Below, piece by piece: positions 1 to 8,145 of a DNA stretch of 64,000 nt. Where the stretch lies: assembly GCF_028622875.1 (NCBI RefSeq), contig NZ_CP117709.1, positions 3,785,001 through 3,849,000 of the forward strand, in the 5' to 3' direction. The position numbers and the translations under genes are program-made. A model generated the notes under the pieces. The model was given only the letters and a program-made list of their open reading frames with translations. It searched no databases and had not been told where the DNA came from. Within the stretch, counting starts at the first letter, position 1, and every line of letters starts with the position of its first letter. The DNA is from Streptomyces sp. MMBL 11-1 (GTDB lineage Bacteria > Actinomycetota > Actinomycetes > Streptomycetales > Streptomycetaceae).

Positions 1-297
1 GACCACGAGCGGGCGGGCCAGGGGGCGTCCGCGTACATCACGCTCAAGATCGTGCAGAACTCCTGGCGCACGGTGCGCGAGCAGCTTCAGGCGCTGCCCG
101 GGGCGACGCACATCGCCCTGGTCAGCGGCGACTTCGACGTACTGCTCCTGGTGCACACGCCGGACAACCGGGCGCTGCGCGAGCTGGTCCTCACCCGGAT
201 CCAGTCCATCCCCGAGGTGCTCTCGACGCGCACCCTGCTGGTGTTCGAGGAGACGGACCTCGGACCGCGCCCGGACCGGCCGGCCGAACTCGCCTGA
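1..297 (+). CDS. Lrp/AsnC family regulator, C-terminal part
   Basis: This is the 3' part of a gene whose start lies before the window; the frame is open from base 1 and stops with TGA at 295-297. The roughly 98 visible residues form an alpha/beta ligand-binding (RAM) domain of the Lrp/AsnC type: the stretch GDFDVLLLVHTPDNRAL followed by LVLTRIQSIPEVLSTRTLLVFEE is characteristic. The N-terminal helix-turn-helix is not in the window. Such proteins bind DNA as octamers or dimers and sense amino or keto acids. In Streptomyces they often regulate branched-chain keto-acid dehydrogenase genes, but the neighbours that would show this are outside the window, so the target is unknown. Confidence 0.85.
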   Translation, partial: DHERAGQGASAYITLKIVQNSWRTVREQLQALPGATHIALVSGDFDVLLLVHTPDNRALRELVLTRIQSIPEVLSTRTLLVFEETDLGPRPDRPAELA

Positions 298-373
298 CCG
301 CGATAGGGCGGCCGAGCTCGCCCGACCGCGAGGGGGGCGGCGGAAGTCGCCCGACCGCGAGGCGGGGACGGGC

Positions 374-970
374 TCAGCGGCCGTTCGCCCGCATCCCCTC
401 GAAAGCCAGCTGGACGACCGTGTCCGCGAGCTGCTCCTCCCCCGGGAAACCGCCCGGCTGTGGCCGGTACCACTCGACCAGCGAGTTCACCATGCCGAAC
501 AGCAGCCGGGTCGCCAGCCGTATGTCCACGTCCGCCCGGAGGTCGCCCTCGGCGACCGCGGCCTGGAGCAGCTCCGACACCCGCTGGTCGAACTCGCGGC
601 GCCGCTCCAGCGCCCAGCGCTCCGTCTTCGTGTTCCCGCGCACGCGCAGCAGCAGAGTGACGTAGGGGACCTCGGCCATCAGCAGGTCGACCGTCCGGCG
701 CGTGACGTACTCGACCCGCTCGACCGCGCGCCCGCGCTGCGCCCCCGGCTCGTCGAGGATGGCGAAGAGCCCGTCGAGCGCCCGGCTCACGGCCCGGCGC
801 AGCAGCTCCTCCTTGCCCGCCACATGGTGGTAGATGGAGGACTTCGAGATGCCCGCCGCCCGCGAGAGGTGCTCCATGGAGGTGCCGTCGTAGCCGCGCT
901 CGTTGAAGACACGGACGGCGACGGTGAGCAGGGTCTCCGGTGTGTACGTGTCCCGCTTGGCCGTGGTCAT
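374..970 (-). CDS. paaR: TetR family repressor of the phenylacetate genes (PaaR-like)
   Basis: 198 residues with an N-terminal TetR helix-turn-helix at about residues 12-58, containing RVFNERGYDGTSMEHLSRAA and ISKSSIYHHVAGKEELL, and an all-helical C-terminal ligand domain. It starts at ATG 968-970. It is divergent from paaN, and the intergenic region holds ACCGATCGTTCGGT (1059-1072), which fits the core ACCGNNCGNNCGGT reported for the TetR-type PaaR of Corynebacterium. The same sequence, reversed, precedes paaA at 6021. The expected role is repression of phenylacetate catabolism, relieved by phenylacetyl-CoA. The family and the operator are visible; the inducer is inferred from the family. 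Confidence 0.8.
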   Translation of the reverse strand: MTTAKRDTYTPETLLTVAVRVFNERGYDGTSMEHLSRAAGISKSSIYHHVAGKEELLRRAVSRALDGLFAILDEPGAQRGRAVERVEYVTRRTVDLLMAEVPYVTLLLRVRGNTKTERWALERRREFDQRVSELLQAAVAEGDLRADVDIRLATRLLFGMVNSLVEWYRPQPGGFPGEEQLADTVVQLAFEGMRANGR

Positions 971-1025
971 GTCCGCGATCCTCTCCCATGAGGGATCAGC
1001 CCCGCACAGGCGGGGACCATCGAAG

Positions 1026-1034
1026 TTGTCCACA
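1026..1034 (+). promoter_or_regulatory. Isolated DnaA box
   Basis: TTGTCCACA, the preferred Streptomyces DnaA box, lies in the paaR-paaN intergenic region 25 bp from the PaaR operator. It is a single box, so it may be chance or a weak DnaA-titrating site. Confidence 0.35.
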
Positions 1035-1058
1035 GGTTCCCCGGGGCCCCTTGTCCCG

Positions 1059-1072
1059 ACCGATCGTTCGGT
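1059..1072. promoter_or_regulatory. PaaR operator in the paaR-paaN intergenic region
   Basis: ACCGATCGTTCGGT is a near-perfect palindrome between the divergent paaR and paaN starts. It is the exact reverse complement of the site at 6021-6034 in front of paaA. The repeated occurrence in front of two phenylacetate transcription units makes it the likely binding site of the adjacent TetR protein, giving autoregulation plus control of paaN. Confidence 0.75.
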
Positions 1073-1126
1073 TACTCTAACTCCGTCCGTACGTCCCCGC
1101 CCGGCTCGATGAGGAGTTGGTCCGCC

Positions 1127-2827
1127 ATGGCCGCCGCGCTCACCCCCCAGCAGCTGTCCGAGACCCACCGGCCCACGCTCGACCAGGCCCTCGACGTGAT
1201 CAGTACCCGCGCGTACTGGTCGCCGCACCCCGAGCACCCGAAGGCCTACGGGGAGGGCGGCGCCCCGGGCAGCCTCGGCGCGGCCGAGGGCAAGGCCGCC
1301 TTCGACGCCGTCCTGAACACCCGTCTCGACCTGGGACAGCCCGGCACCGACGGCTGGACCGGCGGCGAGGTCTCGCCGTACGGGCCGCGGCTCGGCGTCG
1401 AGTATCCGCACGCCGACCTGGACGTCCTGCTTCCGGCGATGAAAGCCGGCACGGGCGCCTGGCGGGCGGCGGGGCCGGAGATCCGGGCCCTGGTCTGTCT
1501 GGAGATCCTGTCGCGGATCAGCGCCCGCACCCACGAGCTGGCCCACGCCGTGATGCACACGAGCGGCCAGGCGTTCATGATGGCGTTCCAGGCGGGCGGC
1601 CCGCACGCCCAGGACCGTGGCCTGGAGGCCGTCGCGTACGCCTACCGGGAGCAGGTCCGCACCCCGGACACCGCCGACTGGTCCAAGCCGCAGGGCAAGC
1701 GCGATCCGCTGAAGCTGCACAAGTCGTTCATCACGTCCGGCCGCGGCGTCGCGCTGCTCATCGGCTGCAACACGTTCCCCACGTGGAACGGCTATCCCGG
1801 CCTCTTCGCCTCCCTCGCCACCGGCAACCCGGTGCTGGTCAAGCCGCACCCGCGCGCCGTGCTTCCGCTGGCCCTCACGGTGTCCATCGCCCGCGAGGTG
1901 CTGAGCGAGGCGGGCTTCGACCCGAATCTGGTCGCGCTGGCCGCCGAGAGGCCCGGCGAGGGCATCGCCAAGACCCTCGCGGTCCGCCCCGAGATCCGGA
2001 TCATCGACTACACCGGCTCCACCGCCTTCGGCGACTGGCTGGAGGAGAACGCCCGCCAGGCCCAGGTCTACACGGAGAAGGCCGGCGTCAACACGATCGT
2101 CCTCGACTCCACCGACGACTACCGGGGCATGCTCGCCAACCTGGCGTTCTCGCTCTCGCTGTACAGCGGCCAGATGTGCACCACCCCGCAGAACCTGCTG
2201 ATCCCCCGGGACGGCATCGCCACCGACGACGGCGCCAAGTCCTACGACGACGTGGTCGCCGACATCGCGGCCGCCGTCACCGGACTGCTCGGGGACGACG
2301 CCCGCGCGTCCGCGCTGCTCGGCGCGCTGGTCAATCCGGACGTCAGGGCCCGGGTGGAGGCGGCCGGTGAGCTGGGTGAGGTGGCCCTCCCCTCGCGGAC
2401 GGTGGCGAACGCCGAGTTCCCCGACGCCGTCGTCCGTACGCCGGTCGTCGTGAAGCTCGACGGCACCAAGACCGACGACGGCGCGGCCTACCTCTCGGAG
2501 TGCTTCGGGCCGGTGTCCTTCGCCGTCGCCGTCGAGTCGACGCCCGCCGCCCTGGAGCTGCTCCGCCGCACGATCCGCGACAAGGGGGCGATGACGGTCG
2601 GCGCCTACACCACGTCCCCCGAGGTGGAGCGGGCCGTCGAGGACGTCTGCCTGGACGAGTCGGCCCAGCTCTCGCTCAACCTGACCGGTGGGGTCTACGT
2701 CAACCAGACCGCGGCCTTCTCCGACTTCCACGGCTCCGGCGGCAACCCCGCCGCGAACGCGGCGCTCTGCGACGGAGCCTTCGTCGCCAACCGCTTCCGC
2801 GTGGTGGAGGTGCGCCGCCAGGCGTGA
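1127..2827 (+). CDS. paaN: Phenylacetic acid degradation protein PaaN (aldehyde dehydrogenase family)
   Basis: 566 residues of the aldehyde dehydrogenase superfamily, PaaN branch. Motifs include SGRGVALLIGCNTFPTWNGY and NPVLVKPHPRAVLPL for the cofactor domain, IDYTGSTAFGDWLEENA, and SLYSGQMCTTPQNLLIP with the probable catalytic Cys at residue 351. PaaN-type enzymes act on the aldehyde formed when the ring-opened phenylacetyl-CoA epoxide/oxepin product is cleaved. An upstream in-frame ATG exists at 1109, but 1127 is preferred because GAGGAG at 1111-1116 is correctly spaced for it. It is under the operator at 1059. The TGA stop directly abuts the MITE at 2828. This PaaN lacks the fused hydratase domain of the E. 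coli PaaZ type. Confidence 0.88.
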   Translation: MAAALTPQQLSETHRPTLDQALDVISTRAYWSPHPEHPKAYGEGGAPGSLGAAEGKAAFDAVLNTRLDLGQPGTDGWTGGEVSPYGPRLGVEYPHADLDVLLPAMKAGTGAWRAAGPEIRALVCLEILSRISARTHELAHAVMHTSGQAFMMAFQAGGPHAQDRGLEAVAYAYREQVRTPDTADWSKPQGKRDPLKLHKSFITSGRGVALLIGCNTFPTWNGYPGLFASLATGNPVLVKPHPRAVLPLALTVSIAREVLSEAGFDPNLVALAAERPGEGIAKTLAVRPEIRIIDYTGSTAFGDWLEENARQAQVYTEKAGVNTIVLDSTDDYRGMLANLAFSLSLYSGQMCTTPQNLLIPRDGIATDDGAKSYDDVVADIAAAVTGLLGDDARASALLGALVNPDVRARVEAAGELGEVALPSRTVANAEFPDAVVRTPVVVKLDGTKTDDGAAYLSECFGPVSFAVAVESTPAALELLRRTIRDKGAMTVGAYTTSPEVERAVEDVCLDESAQLSLNLTGGVYVNQTAAFSDFHGSGGNPAANAALCDGAFVANRFRVVEVRRQA

Positions 2828-2995
2828 CTAAGGGCTGTCCCGCAATTCCCGGTGGATAAGCGCGCGGCGTCAGATGCGGTGCATCGCAAGGCGGAGGGAC
2901 GTCCGCATACTGGATGTATGTGGACGTTCCGACAGCGCGGCGAGGTGCCGTAGCTGTCGTCGCGCGCCCGCCGGGAATTGCGGGACAGCCCTTAG
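2828..2995. mobile_element. Palindromic MITE-like element with 22-bp perfect terminal inverted repeats
   Basis: The ends are AGGGCTGTCCCGCAATTCCC (2831 onward) and its perfect inverse ending at 2992, a 22-bp terminal inverted repeat, flanked by TA on both sides (2829-2830 and 2993-2994) inside CTA...TAG. Inside, the two halves still pair imperfectly over most of their length, including CGTCCGCATAC against GTATGTGGACG, so the whole 162 bp is a fold-back. There is no coding capacity. This is typical of a miniature inverted-repeat element moved in trans by a transposase with TA/CTAG target preference (IS630- or IS5-like). It fills the space between two convergent stop codons, so the hairpin may also act as a two-way terminator. 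Confidence 0.8.
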
Positions 2996-3759
2996 CGGGT
3001 CTCTCGCGGATCCGGGATGTCGGCGTGGCGCTGCACCCACGCGTGCATCGCGATGGCCGCGGCGGCACCGGCGTTGATGGACCGGGTCGAGCCGAACTGC
3101 GCGATCGAGCACACCATGGTGGCGTGCTCACGCGCTTCCTCGGTCAGGCCCGGCCCCTCCTGCCCGAAGAGCAGGACGCAGCGGCGCGGCAGCTCGGTGC
3201 GCTCCAGCGGTACGGCGCCGGGAAGGTTGTCGATCCCGATGATCGGCAGCCCCTCGGCCGCCGCCCACGCGGTCAGTTCCGCCGTGTCGGGGTGGTGGCG
3301 CACATGCTGGTAGCGGTCGGTGACCATGGCACCGCGCCGGTTCCAGCGCCGGCGGCCCACGATGTGGATCTCCTTGGCCAGGAAGGCGTTGGCGGTCCGC
3401 ACCACCGAGCCGATGTTGAAGTCGTGGCCCCAGTTCTCCACGGCCACATGGAAGTCGTGCCGCCGCAGGTCGAGATCGGCGACGATCGCCTCCCGCGTCC
3501 AGTAGCGGTACGCGTCACCGACGTTGCGCCGGTCGCCCTGGGCCAGCAGCTCGGGGTCGTAGCGCTCGCCCTCGGGCCAGGGCAGCGGGTGCGGCCCGAC
3601 ACCGATCGGCTGGCCGTAGCCGTCGTCGTACTGGAGGGGTTCCGCCGGGTGGGGCTCCGCCGGGGCGGAGCCCTCCGGGACGGCCGTCGGCCGGGCGGGG
3701 GCCGAGGGCCGGTCCGCCGCTGCCGGGGTCTGATGGGTTCTGCCGGTCTCACTGCTCAC
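2992..3759 (-). CDS. TrmH/SpoU family RNA 2'-O-methyltransferase
   Basis: 255 residues. The three SPOUT knot motifs are clear: NIGSVVRTANAFLA, VLLFGQEGPGLTEEA and IAQFGSTRSINAGAAAAIA, so it is an S-adenosylmethionine-dependent ribose methyltransferase acting on tRNA or rRNA. The first ~60 residues are Pro/Ala-rich and probably disordered. The GTG start at 3757-3759 overlaps the TGA of the upstream HTTM gene (GTGA), which implies translational coupling. The TAA stop (2992-2994) is formed by the end of the inserted MITE. The exact RNA target cannot be told from sequence. Confidence 0.88.
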   Translation of the reverse strand: MSSETGRTHQTPAAADRPSAPARPTAVPEGSAPAEPHPAEPLQYDDGYGQPIGVGPHPLPWPEGERYDPELLAQGDRRNVGDAYRYWTREAIVADLDLRRHDFHVAVENWGHDFNIGSVVRTANAFLAKEIHIVGRRRWNRRGAMVTDRYQHVRHHPDTAELTAWAAAEGLPIIGIDNLPGAVPLERTELPRRCVLLFGQEGPGLTEEAREHATMVCSIAQFGSTRSINAGAAAAIAMHAWVQRHADIPDPRETR

Positions 3760-5117
3760 CCGACGAGCGTATGGCCCCCGCCGCCGCCCTGGAGCCGGGG
3801 CTCCTCCGTACCACCCCGGCCCTCTTTCGTCGGGCCTGACTCCGACGGGTCCGGAGAGCCGGGCGCTCCGGGCTCCCCCGGCGTACGCGACCGGCCCGGC
3901 AGCCCGGAGAGCAGCCGCCGTCTGCCGACCGTGACACGGGCTCCCAGCCACATCAGGAAGGCCGTCGGCAGGAACACCGCGTCGGCCGCGATCATCGCCA
4001 TGGAGAAGAACGGCAGCCCCAGCAGCAGGGCGATCCCCGCGTGCTCGCAGATCATCGCGACCAGCAGGACGTTCTTGACCCGCCGGTTGAACAGCGTGAA
4101 CGGAAAGGCGACCTGCACGATGACCGTGCCGTACGTCAGCACCAGCACCATCAGCCCGCTGGCGCCCAGAATCTCCGACAGGGCGGGCCACGGGGTGAAG
4201 TAGTCCAGGTTGAGCGGGTAGTAGAGCGCGGTGCCGTCCTGCCAGCGCGATCCCTGGATCTTGTACCAGCCGGCGGTCGCGTAGATCAGACAGACCTCGG
4301 CCATGATCACGGCGAGCGTGGCGTTGTGCGCGAGGTTGGCCAGCACATCGAGCAGGGTGCGCGGCTCACCGTGCGGCAGATAGCGGTTCACGGCCCACCA
4401 GGCGGCGGCGGAGAGCCAGATCGTCCACAGCAGAGCGGGGAGCCACCAGGTGCCGCCGAGCCCTCCCATCAGCGTGGCCGCCACGAGGACGGGGCCGAGG
4501 AGCACCCAGAGCACCGGGCCCACGATGTCCCGCGGGGGCGGCAGGCCCGCCGCGGCCCGCCGCGCGTCGCGCGCCGCTCGACGGGCGTCCAGCGACCAGA
4601 CCTGGGCGCAGCGCGTCAGCACCAGGTAGATCGCCATGAGGTGGACGACGTTGTCGCCGCCGTCGCCCATGAAGATGCTGCGGTTCTGCACCGAGAGCAC
4701 GCCGACCATGAAGAGGACGGACATGGTCCGGGTCCGCCAGCCGAGCAGCAGCGCCGCCGCGGACAGCAGCGTGAGGGCGTACACGGCCTCGAACCAGACC
4801 GTGCTGTCGGTCCACATCAGGACGGAGAAGGCCTCGTTGCCCTCCGTGAGCCGACGGGCCAGGTCCCAGTGCCACGGGCTGTCCGGGCCGTACAGCTCAT
4901 GGCGGTTCGGCAGCTCGCGCAGCAGGAAGAAGAAGTAGGTGGCGGCGAAGCCGATCCGGACGACGGCGCTCTGGTACGGGCCGAGGGCCGAGGCGGTGAC
5001 GCGCTGGAGGGCGCGGGCCGGGCCGCCGAGCGGGCCGCCGGAGCGGGGTACGGCCGGGCGGGGGCCCGATGGCCGCGGGGCCGCGTTCCGGGGGGCCGGG
5101 GGCGAGGGGACGGTCAC
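3756..5117 (-). CDS. HTTM-domain integral membrane protein (SdpB-like)
   Basis: 453 residues with a multi-helix HTTM core from about residue 40 to 390, the fold shared with vitamin K-dependent gamma-carboxylases and SdpB export/maturation proteins. Recognisable parts are VRIGFAATYFFFLLRELPNR, GWRTRTMSVLFMVG and the loop SVQNRSIFMGDGGDN. The last ~60 residues are Pro/Gly-rich. It overlaps the DUF5819 gene upstream by 4 bp (ATGA) and the TrmH gene downstream by 4 bp. HTTM and DUF5819 proteins resemble the SdpB/SdpA pair of the Bacillus SDP toxin-maturation system, but no toxin gene is adjacent, so the role here is open. Confidence 0.75.
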   Translation of the reverse strand: MTVPSPPAPRNAAPRPSGPRPAVPRSGGPLGGPARALQRVTASALGPYQSAVVRIGFAATYFFFLLRELPNRHELYGPDSPWHWDLARRLTEGNEAFSVLMWTDSTVWFEAVYALTLLSAAALLLGWRTRTMSVLFMVGVLSVQNRSIFMGDGGDNVVHLMAIYLVLTRCAQVWSLDARRAARDARRAAAGLPPPRDIVGPVLWVLLGPVLVAATLMGGLGGTWWLPALLWTIWLSAAAWWAVNRYLPHGEPRTLLDVLANLAHNATLAVIMAEVCLIYATAGWYKIQGSRWQDGTALYYPLNLDYFTPWPALSEILGASGLMVLVLTYGTVIVQVAFPFTLFNRRVKNVLLVAMICEHAGIALLLGLPFFSMAMIAADAVFLPTAFLMWLGARVTVGRRRLLSGLPGRSRTPGEPGAPGSPDPSESGPTKEGRGGTEEPRLQGGGGGHTLVG

Positions 5118-5935
5118 TGGCTCTCCTCCACGCCGTGCGCCTCGTCCCGGTCCTGGCCCGCGTCACGCTCGGGAAGATCGTCCGGGGTCACGGTCCACCA
5201 GGGGAGTACGCGGTAGACGGGCCGGGTGCTGATCTTCTCGTCGCTCCACGGCGGCGGGGCGATGGAGCTGGTGGCGGAGCGGAGCTGGATACGCTCGATC
5301 GTGCCGCCGTAGTCGCGCTCGCTCAGCCGCAACATCGCGATGCGCCGCACATAGCTCTCGGAGAGATCCCCGCGCAGGCCGTTGGGGCGGTTCTCGCTGT
5401 CATGGGAATTGACGTAGAAGTCCCAGCCCCGGCGGAGCTCGTTCTGGTCCACATGGCTGGGGAAGAGGCTCCCGCGTATCCCTTTGCTGTCCTCGTACGT
5501 CAGGTTCATCCACCTGGTCGTGCGGCGGCCGTCGGCCCCCGCCACCTCGGCCCGCACGTGGACGGCGATGTTCTGCTGGAGCGGGTTGGGCGCGAAGAGC
5601 TTCCAGTTCTGCTCGAACTCCGGGTAGATCCAGCGGTCGATCGTCTTCCCGTGCTGTTTGGTCAGCGTGTTGGACGGGGCGACGTGCAGGAACACCATGA
5701 CCACCTGCGTGCAGGCGAGCAGCGCGATCAGGGACAGCGCCAGGGCCGCGACCATCTGGTAGGGGAAGGAGAGCCCGGCTATGCCCCGGCCGGTGGCCGA
5801 GGGCTCCCCCACCGGCGGCGAGGGCGCCGGCGGTATCGCTTCGGGGGTGTCCCGCGCATCCGTCGGCCGGTTCAACGCCTGCGGCCAGACGCCCTTCCCC
5901 CCGTCCGCAGAGCTCCTGTCGTGGTCCGAATCCAT
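5114..5935 (-). CDS. DUF5819 family membrane protein (SdpA-like)
   Basis: About 273 residues: a disordered N-terminus, one membrane helix (MVAALALSLIALLACTQVVM) and an extracytoplasmic region beginning APSNTLT and containing FEQNWKLFAPNP, the signature also seen in SdpA-type proteins. I chose ATG 5933-5935, preceded by GGTGAG; GTG codons at 5957-5962 would add up to 9 residues but have no visible Shine-Dalgarno sequence. It is co-transcribed and overlapping with the HTTM gene. The pair probably forms a membrane complex. The function is unknown; the SdpA relation is my inference from fold and pairing. Confidence 0.7.
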   Translation of the reverse strand: MDSDHDRSSADGGKGVWPQALNRPTDARDTPEAIPPAPSPPVGEPSATGRGIAGLSFPYQMVAALALSLIALLACTQVVMVFLHVAPSNTLTKQHGKTIDRWIYPEFEQNWKLFAPNPLQQNIAVHVRAEVAGADGRRTTRWMNLTYEDSKGIRGSLFPSHVDQNELRRGWDFYVNSHDSENRPNGLRGDLSESYVRRIAMLRLSERDYGGTIERIQLRSATSSIAPPPWSDEKISTRPVYRVLPWWTVTPDDLPERDAGQDRDEAHGVEESQ

Positions 5936-5966
5936 CCCGCCCCGCTCACCGTCGATCACCACTCAG

Positions 5967-5975
5967 TTATCCACA
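5967..5975 (+). promoter_or_regulatory. Isolated DnaA box upstream of paaA
   Basis: TTATCCACA, a consensus DnaA box, in the divergent region between the DUF5819 gene and paaA. It is a single copy, so any function is uncertain. Confidence 0.35.
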
Positions 5976-6020
5976 GGGTTGACACCCTACGGGCCTCCGA
6001 CTCACCATTGAAGCCAAGGA

Positions 6021-6034
6021 ACCGAACGATCGGT
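6021..6034. promoter_or_regulatory. PaaR operator of the paaABCDE operon
   Basis: ACCGAACGATCGGT, the exact reverse complement of the 1059-1072 site, ends 17 bp before the paaA start and is followed by a second CGGT. A possible -35 TTGACA lies upstream at about 5980-5985. A repressor bound here would block the promoter or early elongation of the paa operon. Confidence 0.75.
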
Positions 6035-6050
6035 CGGTAGGGAGCCCGGG

Positions 6051-7145
6051 ATGGCGGCAGTGACTGCGGACCAGACGACGCAGAAGACGCTCGGCACGGA
6101 GGACGCGGTGGACGCGGACCGCGTCGCGGCCTTCGACGCGGTCGTGGCGGCGGACGAGCGGATCGAGCCGCGCGACTGGATGCCCGACGCCTACCGGGCG
6201 ACGCTGATCCGCCAGATGGCCCAGCACGCCCACTCGGAGATCATCGGCATGCAGCCCGAGGCCAACTGGATCACCCGGGCGCCCTCGCTGCGGCGCAAGG
6301 CGATCCTCATGGCCAAGGTGCAGGACGAGGCAGGCCACGGCCTGTATCTCTACAGCGCCGCCGAGACCCTGGGCACCAGCCGCGAGGAGCTGCTCGACAA
6401 GCTCCACGCGGGCCGCCAGCGCTATTCGTCGATCTTCAACTACCCCACGCTGACCTGGGCCGACGTCGGTGCGATCGGCTGGCTGGTGGACGGGGCGGCG
6501 ATCACCAACCAGGTGCCGCTCTGCCGCTGCTCCTACGGCCCCTACGCCCGTGCGATGGTCCGCATCTGCAAGGAGGAGTCCTTCCACCAGCGCCAGGGGT
6601 ACGAGTTGCTGCTCGCCCTCAGCCGCGGCACCGAGGCCCAGCACGCCATGGCCCAGGACGCGGTGAACCGCTGGTGGTGGCCCTCCTTGATGATGTTCGG
6701 TCCGCCCGACGACGCCTCGTCGCACTCCGAGCAGTCCATGGCCTGGAAGATCAAGCGGCACTCCAACGACGAGCTGCGCCGGCGCTTCGTGGACATCTGC
6801 GTGCCCCAGGCCGAAGCGCTGGGCCTGGAGCTCCCCGACCCCGACATCCGGTGGAACGAGGAGCTCGGCCGGCACGACTTCGGCGCGATCGACTGGGCCG
6901 AGTTCCAGGCGGTCCTCAAGGGCAACGGCCCCTGCAACGAGCAGCGGATCACCCAGCGGCGCCGGGCACACGAGGAGGGCGCCTGGGTCCGGGACGCGGC
7001 AGCCGCGTACGCCGCCAAGCACGCCCCGACCCAGTCACCGGCCCAGGCAGCGCCCCAGGCACCGGCATCGGCATCGGCATCGGCATCGGCATCGGCATCG
7101 GCACAGCACAGCGCGCCCGCGCGCCACATGGAGGAGACGGCATGA
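6051..7145 (+). CDS. paaA: 1,2-phenylacetyl-CoA epoxidase subunit PaaA
   Basis: 364 residues; the catalytic di-iron subunit of the multicomponent monooxygenase that converts phenylacetyl-CoA to its 1,2-epoxide with O2. Ferritin-like helices carry the iron ligands in [18 protein letters not shown] and [20 protein letters not shown], and later [14 protein letters not shown]. The protein is longer than usual for PaaA because of an Ala/Gln/Ser-rich tail after residue ~325, including six Ala-Ser dipeptides encoded by a hexanucleotide repeat. GGAG at 6041-6044 serves as ribosome site. It overlaps paaB by 4 bp and heads the paaABCDE operon under the 6021 operator. Confidence 0.95.
   Translation: MAAVTADQTTQKTLGTEDAVDADRVAAFDAVVAADERIEPRDWMPDAYRATLIRQMAQHAHSEIIGMQPEANWITRAPSLRRKAILMAKVQDEAGHGLYLYSAAETLGTSREELLDKLHAGRQRYSSIFNYPTLTWADVGAIGWLVDGAAITNQVPLCRCSYGPYARAMVRICKEESFHQRQGYELLLALSRGTEAQHAMAQDAVNRWWWPSLMMFGPPDDASSHSEQSMAWKIKRHSNDELRRRFVDICVPQAEALGLELPDPDIRWNEELGRHDFGAIDWAEFQAVLKGNGPCNEQRITQRRRAHEEGAWVRDAAAAYAAKHAPTQSPAQAAPQAPASASASASASASAQHSAPARHMEETA
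7064..7099 (+). repeat. Six tandem GGCATC hexanucleotides inside paaA
   Basis: Six exact copies of GGCATC encode an alternating Ala-Ser stretch in the non-catalytic tail of PaaA. Copy-number change would keep the reading frame, so it should alter only tail length. Confidence 0.95.
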
Positions 7146-7432
7146 GCAGCTCGACCGACTGGCCTCTGTGGGAGGTGTTCGTGCGCTCACGGCGCGGACT
7201 GTCCCACACCCATGCGGGCAGCCTGCACGCGCCGGACGCCGAGATGGCCCTGCGCAACGCCCGCGACCTCTACACGCGCCGCTCGGAAGGCGTCTCGATC
7301 TGGGTGGTCCCCTCCACCGGGATCACCGCCTCCTCCCCCGACGAGAAGGACTCCTTCTTCGAGCCGGCCGGCGACAAGCCCTACCGCCACCCGACCTTCT
7401 ACGAGATCCCGGACGGGGTGAAGCACCTGTGA
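7142..7432 (+). CDS. paaB: 1,2-phenylacetyl-CoA epoxidase subunit PaaB
   Basis: 96 residues, the usual size for PaaB. It begins [20 protein letters not shown] and contains [19 protein letters not shown] and [10 protein letters not shown], all typical of this small subunit, which helps hold the PaaA-PaaC heteromers together in the epoxidase complex. ATG 7142 lies within the paaA stop (ATGA) and the TGA overlaps the paaC GTG, so the genes are translationally coupled. Confidence 0.95.
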   Translation: MSSSTDWPLWEVFVRSRRGLSHTHAGSLHAPDAEMALRNARDLYTRRSEGVSIWVVPSTGITASSPDEKDSFFEPAGDKPYRHPTFYEIPDGVKHL

Positions 7433-8145
7433 GCGCCGCACTCGCCCTCGGCGACGACGCGCTGGTGCTCTCGCACCGGCTGGGGGAGTGGGCCGGCCAC
7501 GCCCCCGTCCTGGAGGAGGAGGTGGCCCTGGCCAACATCGCCCTCGACCTGCTGGGACAGGCCCGGGTGCTGCTCTCGCTCGTCGGCGACGAGGACGAGC
7601 TGGCCTACCTCCGCGAGGAGCGGGACTTCCGCAACCTCCAACTGGTCGAGCAGCCGAACGGGGACTTCGCGCACACCGTCGCCCGGCAGCTCTACTTCTC
7701 GGTCTACCAGCACCTGCTGTACGAGCGGCTGGCGGCCGGGGACAGCGAGTTCACCGGTCTCGCGGCCAAGGCCGTCAAGGAGGTGGCCTACCACCGCGAC
7801 CACGCCGAGCAGTGGGTCCTGAGACTCGGCGACGGCACCGCGGAAAGTCACGACCGGATGCGGAGCGGGCTGGACGCGCTGTGGCGGTTCACCGGGGAGA
7901 TGTTCCAGCCGGTCGAAGGGCTGGACACCCCGGAGTCCGGTGTCGACTGGAGTGCGCTGCGAAGCAGTTGGCTCGCCGCCGTCGCCGATGTCGTCGAGCG
8001 GGCCGGGCTGACCCTCCCGGCAGGCCCGCAGTCCGGGGGCTGGGCGGCCGGAGCGGGCCGACAGGGCCTGCACACCGAGCCGTTCGGCCGCATGATCGCC
8101 GAGATGCAGCACCTGCACCGCAGCCATCCGGGGGCGTCATGGTGA
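7429..8145 (+). CDS. paaC: 1,2-phenylacetyl-CoA epoxidase subunit PaaC
   Basis: 238 residues, the ferritin-like structural partner of PaaA. Helices EEVALANIALDLLGQARVLL and KEVAYHRDHAEQWVLRLGDG match the family. PaaC lacks a functional metal centre and stabilises PaaA in the A2C2 core. The GTG start at 7429 overlaps the paaB TGA, and the coding end overlaps paaD by 7 bp. Confidence 0.94.
   Translation: MSAALALGDDALVLSHRLGEWAGHAPVLEEEVALANIALDLLGQARVLLSLVGDEDELAYLREERDFRNLQLVEQPNGDFAHTVARQLYFSVYQHLLYERLAAGDSEFTGLAAKAVKEVAYHRDHAEQWVLRLGDGTAESHDRMRSGLDALWRFTGEMFQPVEGLDTPESGVDWSALRSSWLAAVADVVERAGLTLPAGPQSGGWAAGAGRQGLHTEPFGRMIAEMQHLHRSHPGASW

Noticed and set aside
971..2731. Long minus-strand frame continuous with the TetR gene, opposite paaN
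   Set aside because: It is the antisense of a clear aldehyde dehydrogenase gene; only the last 198 codons of the frame, the TetR protein, are real.
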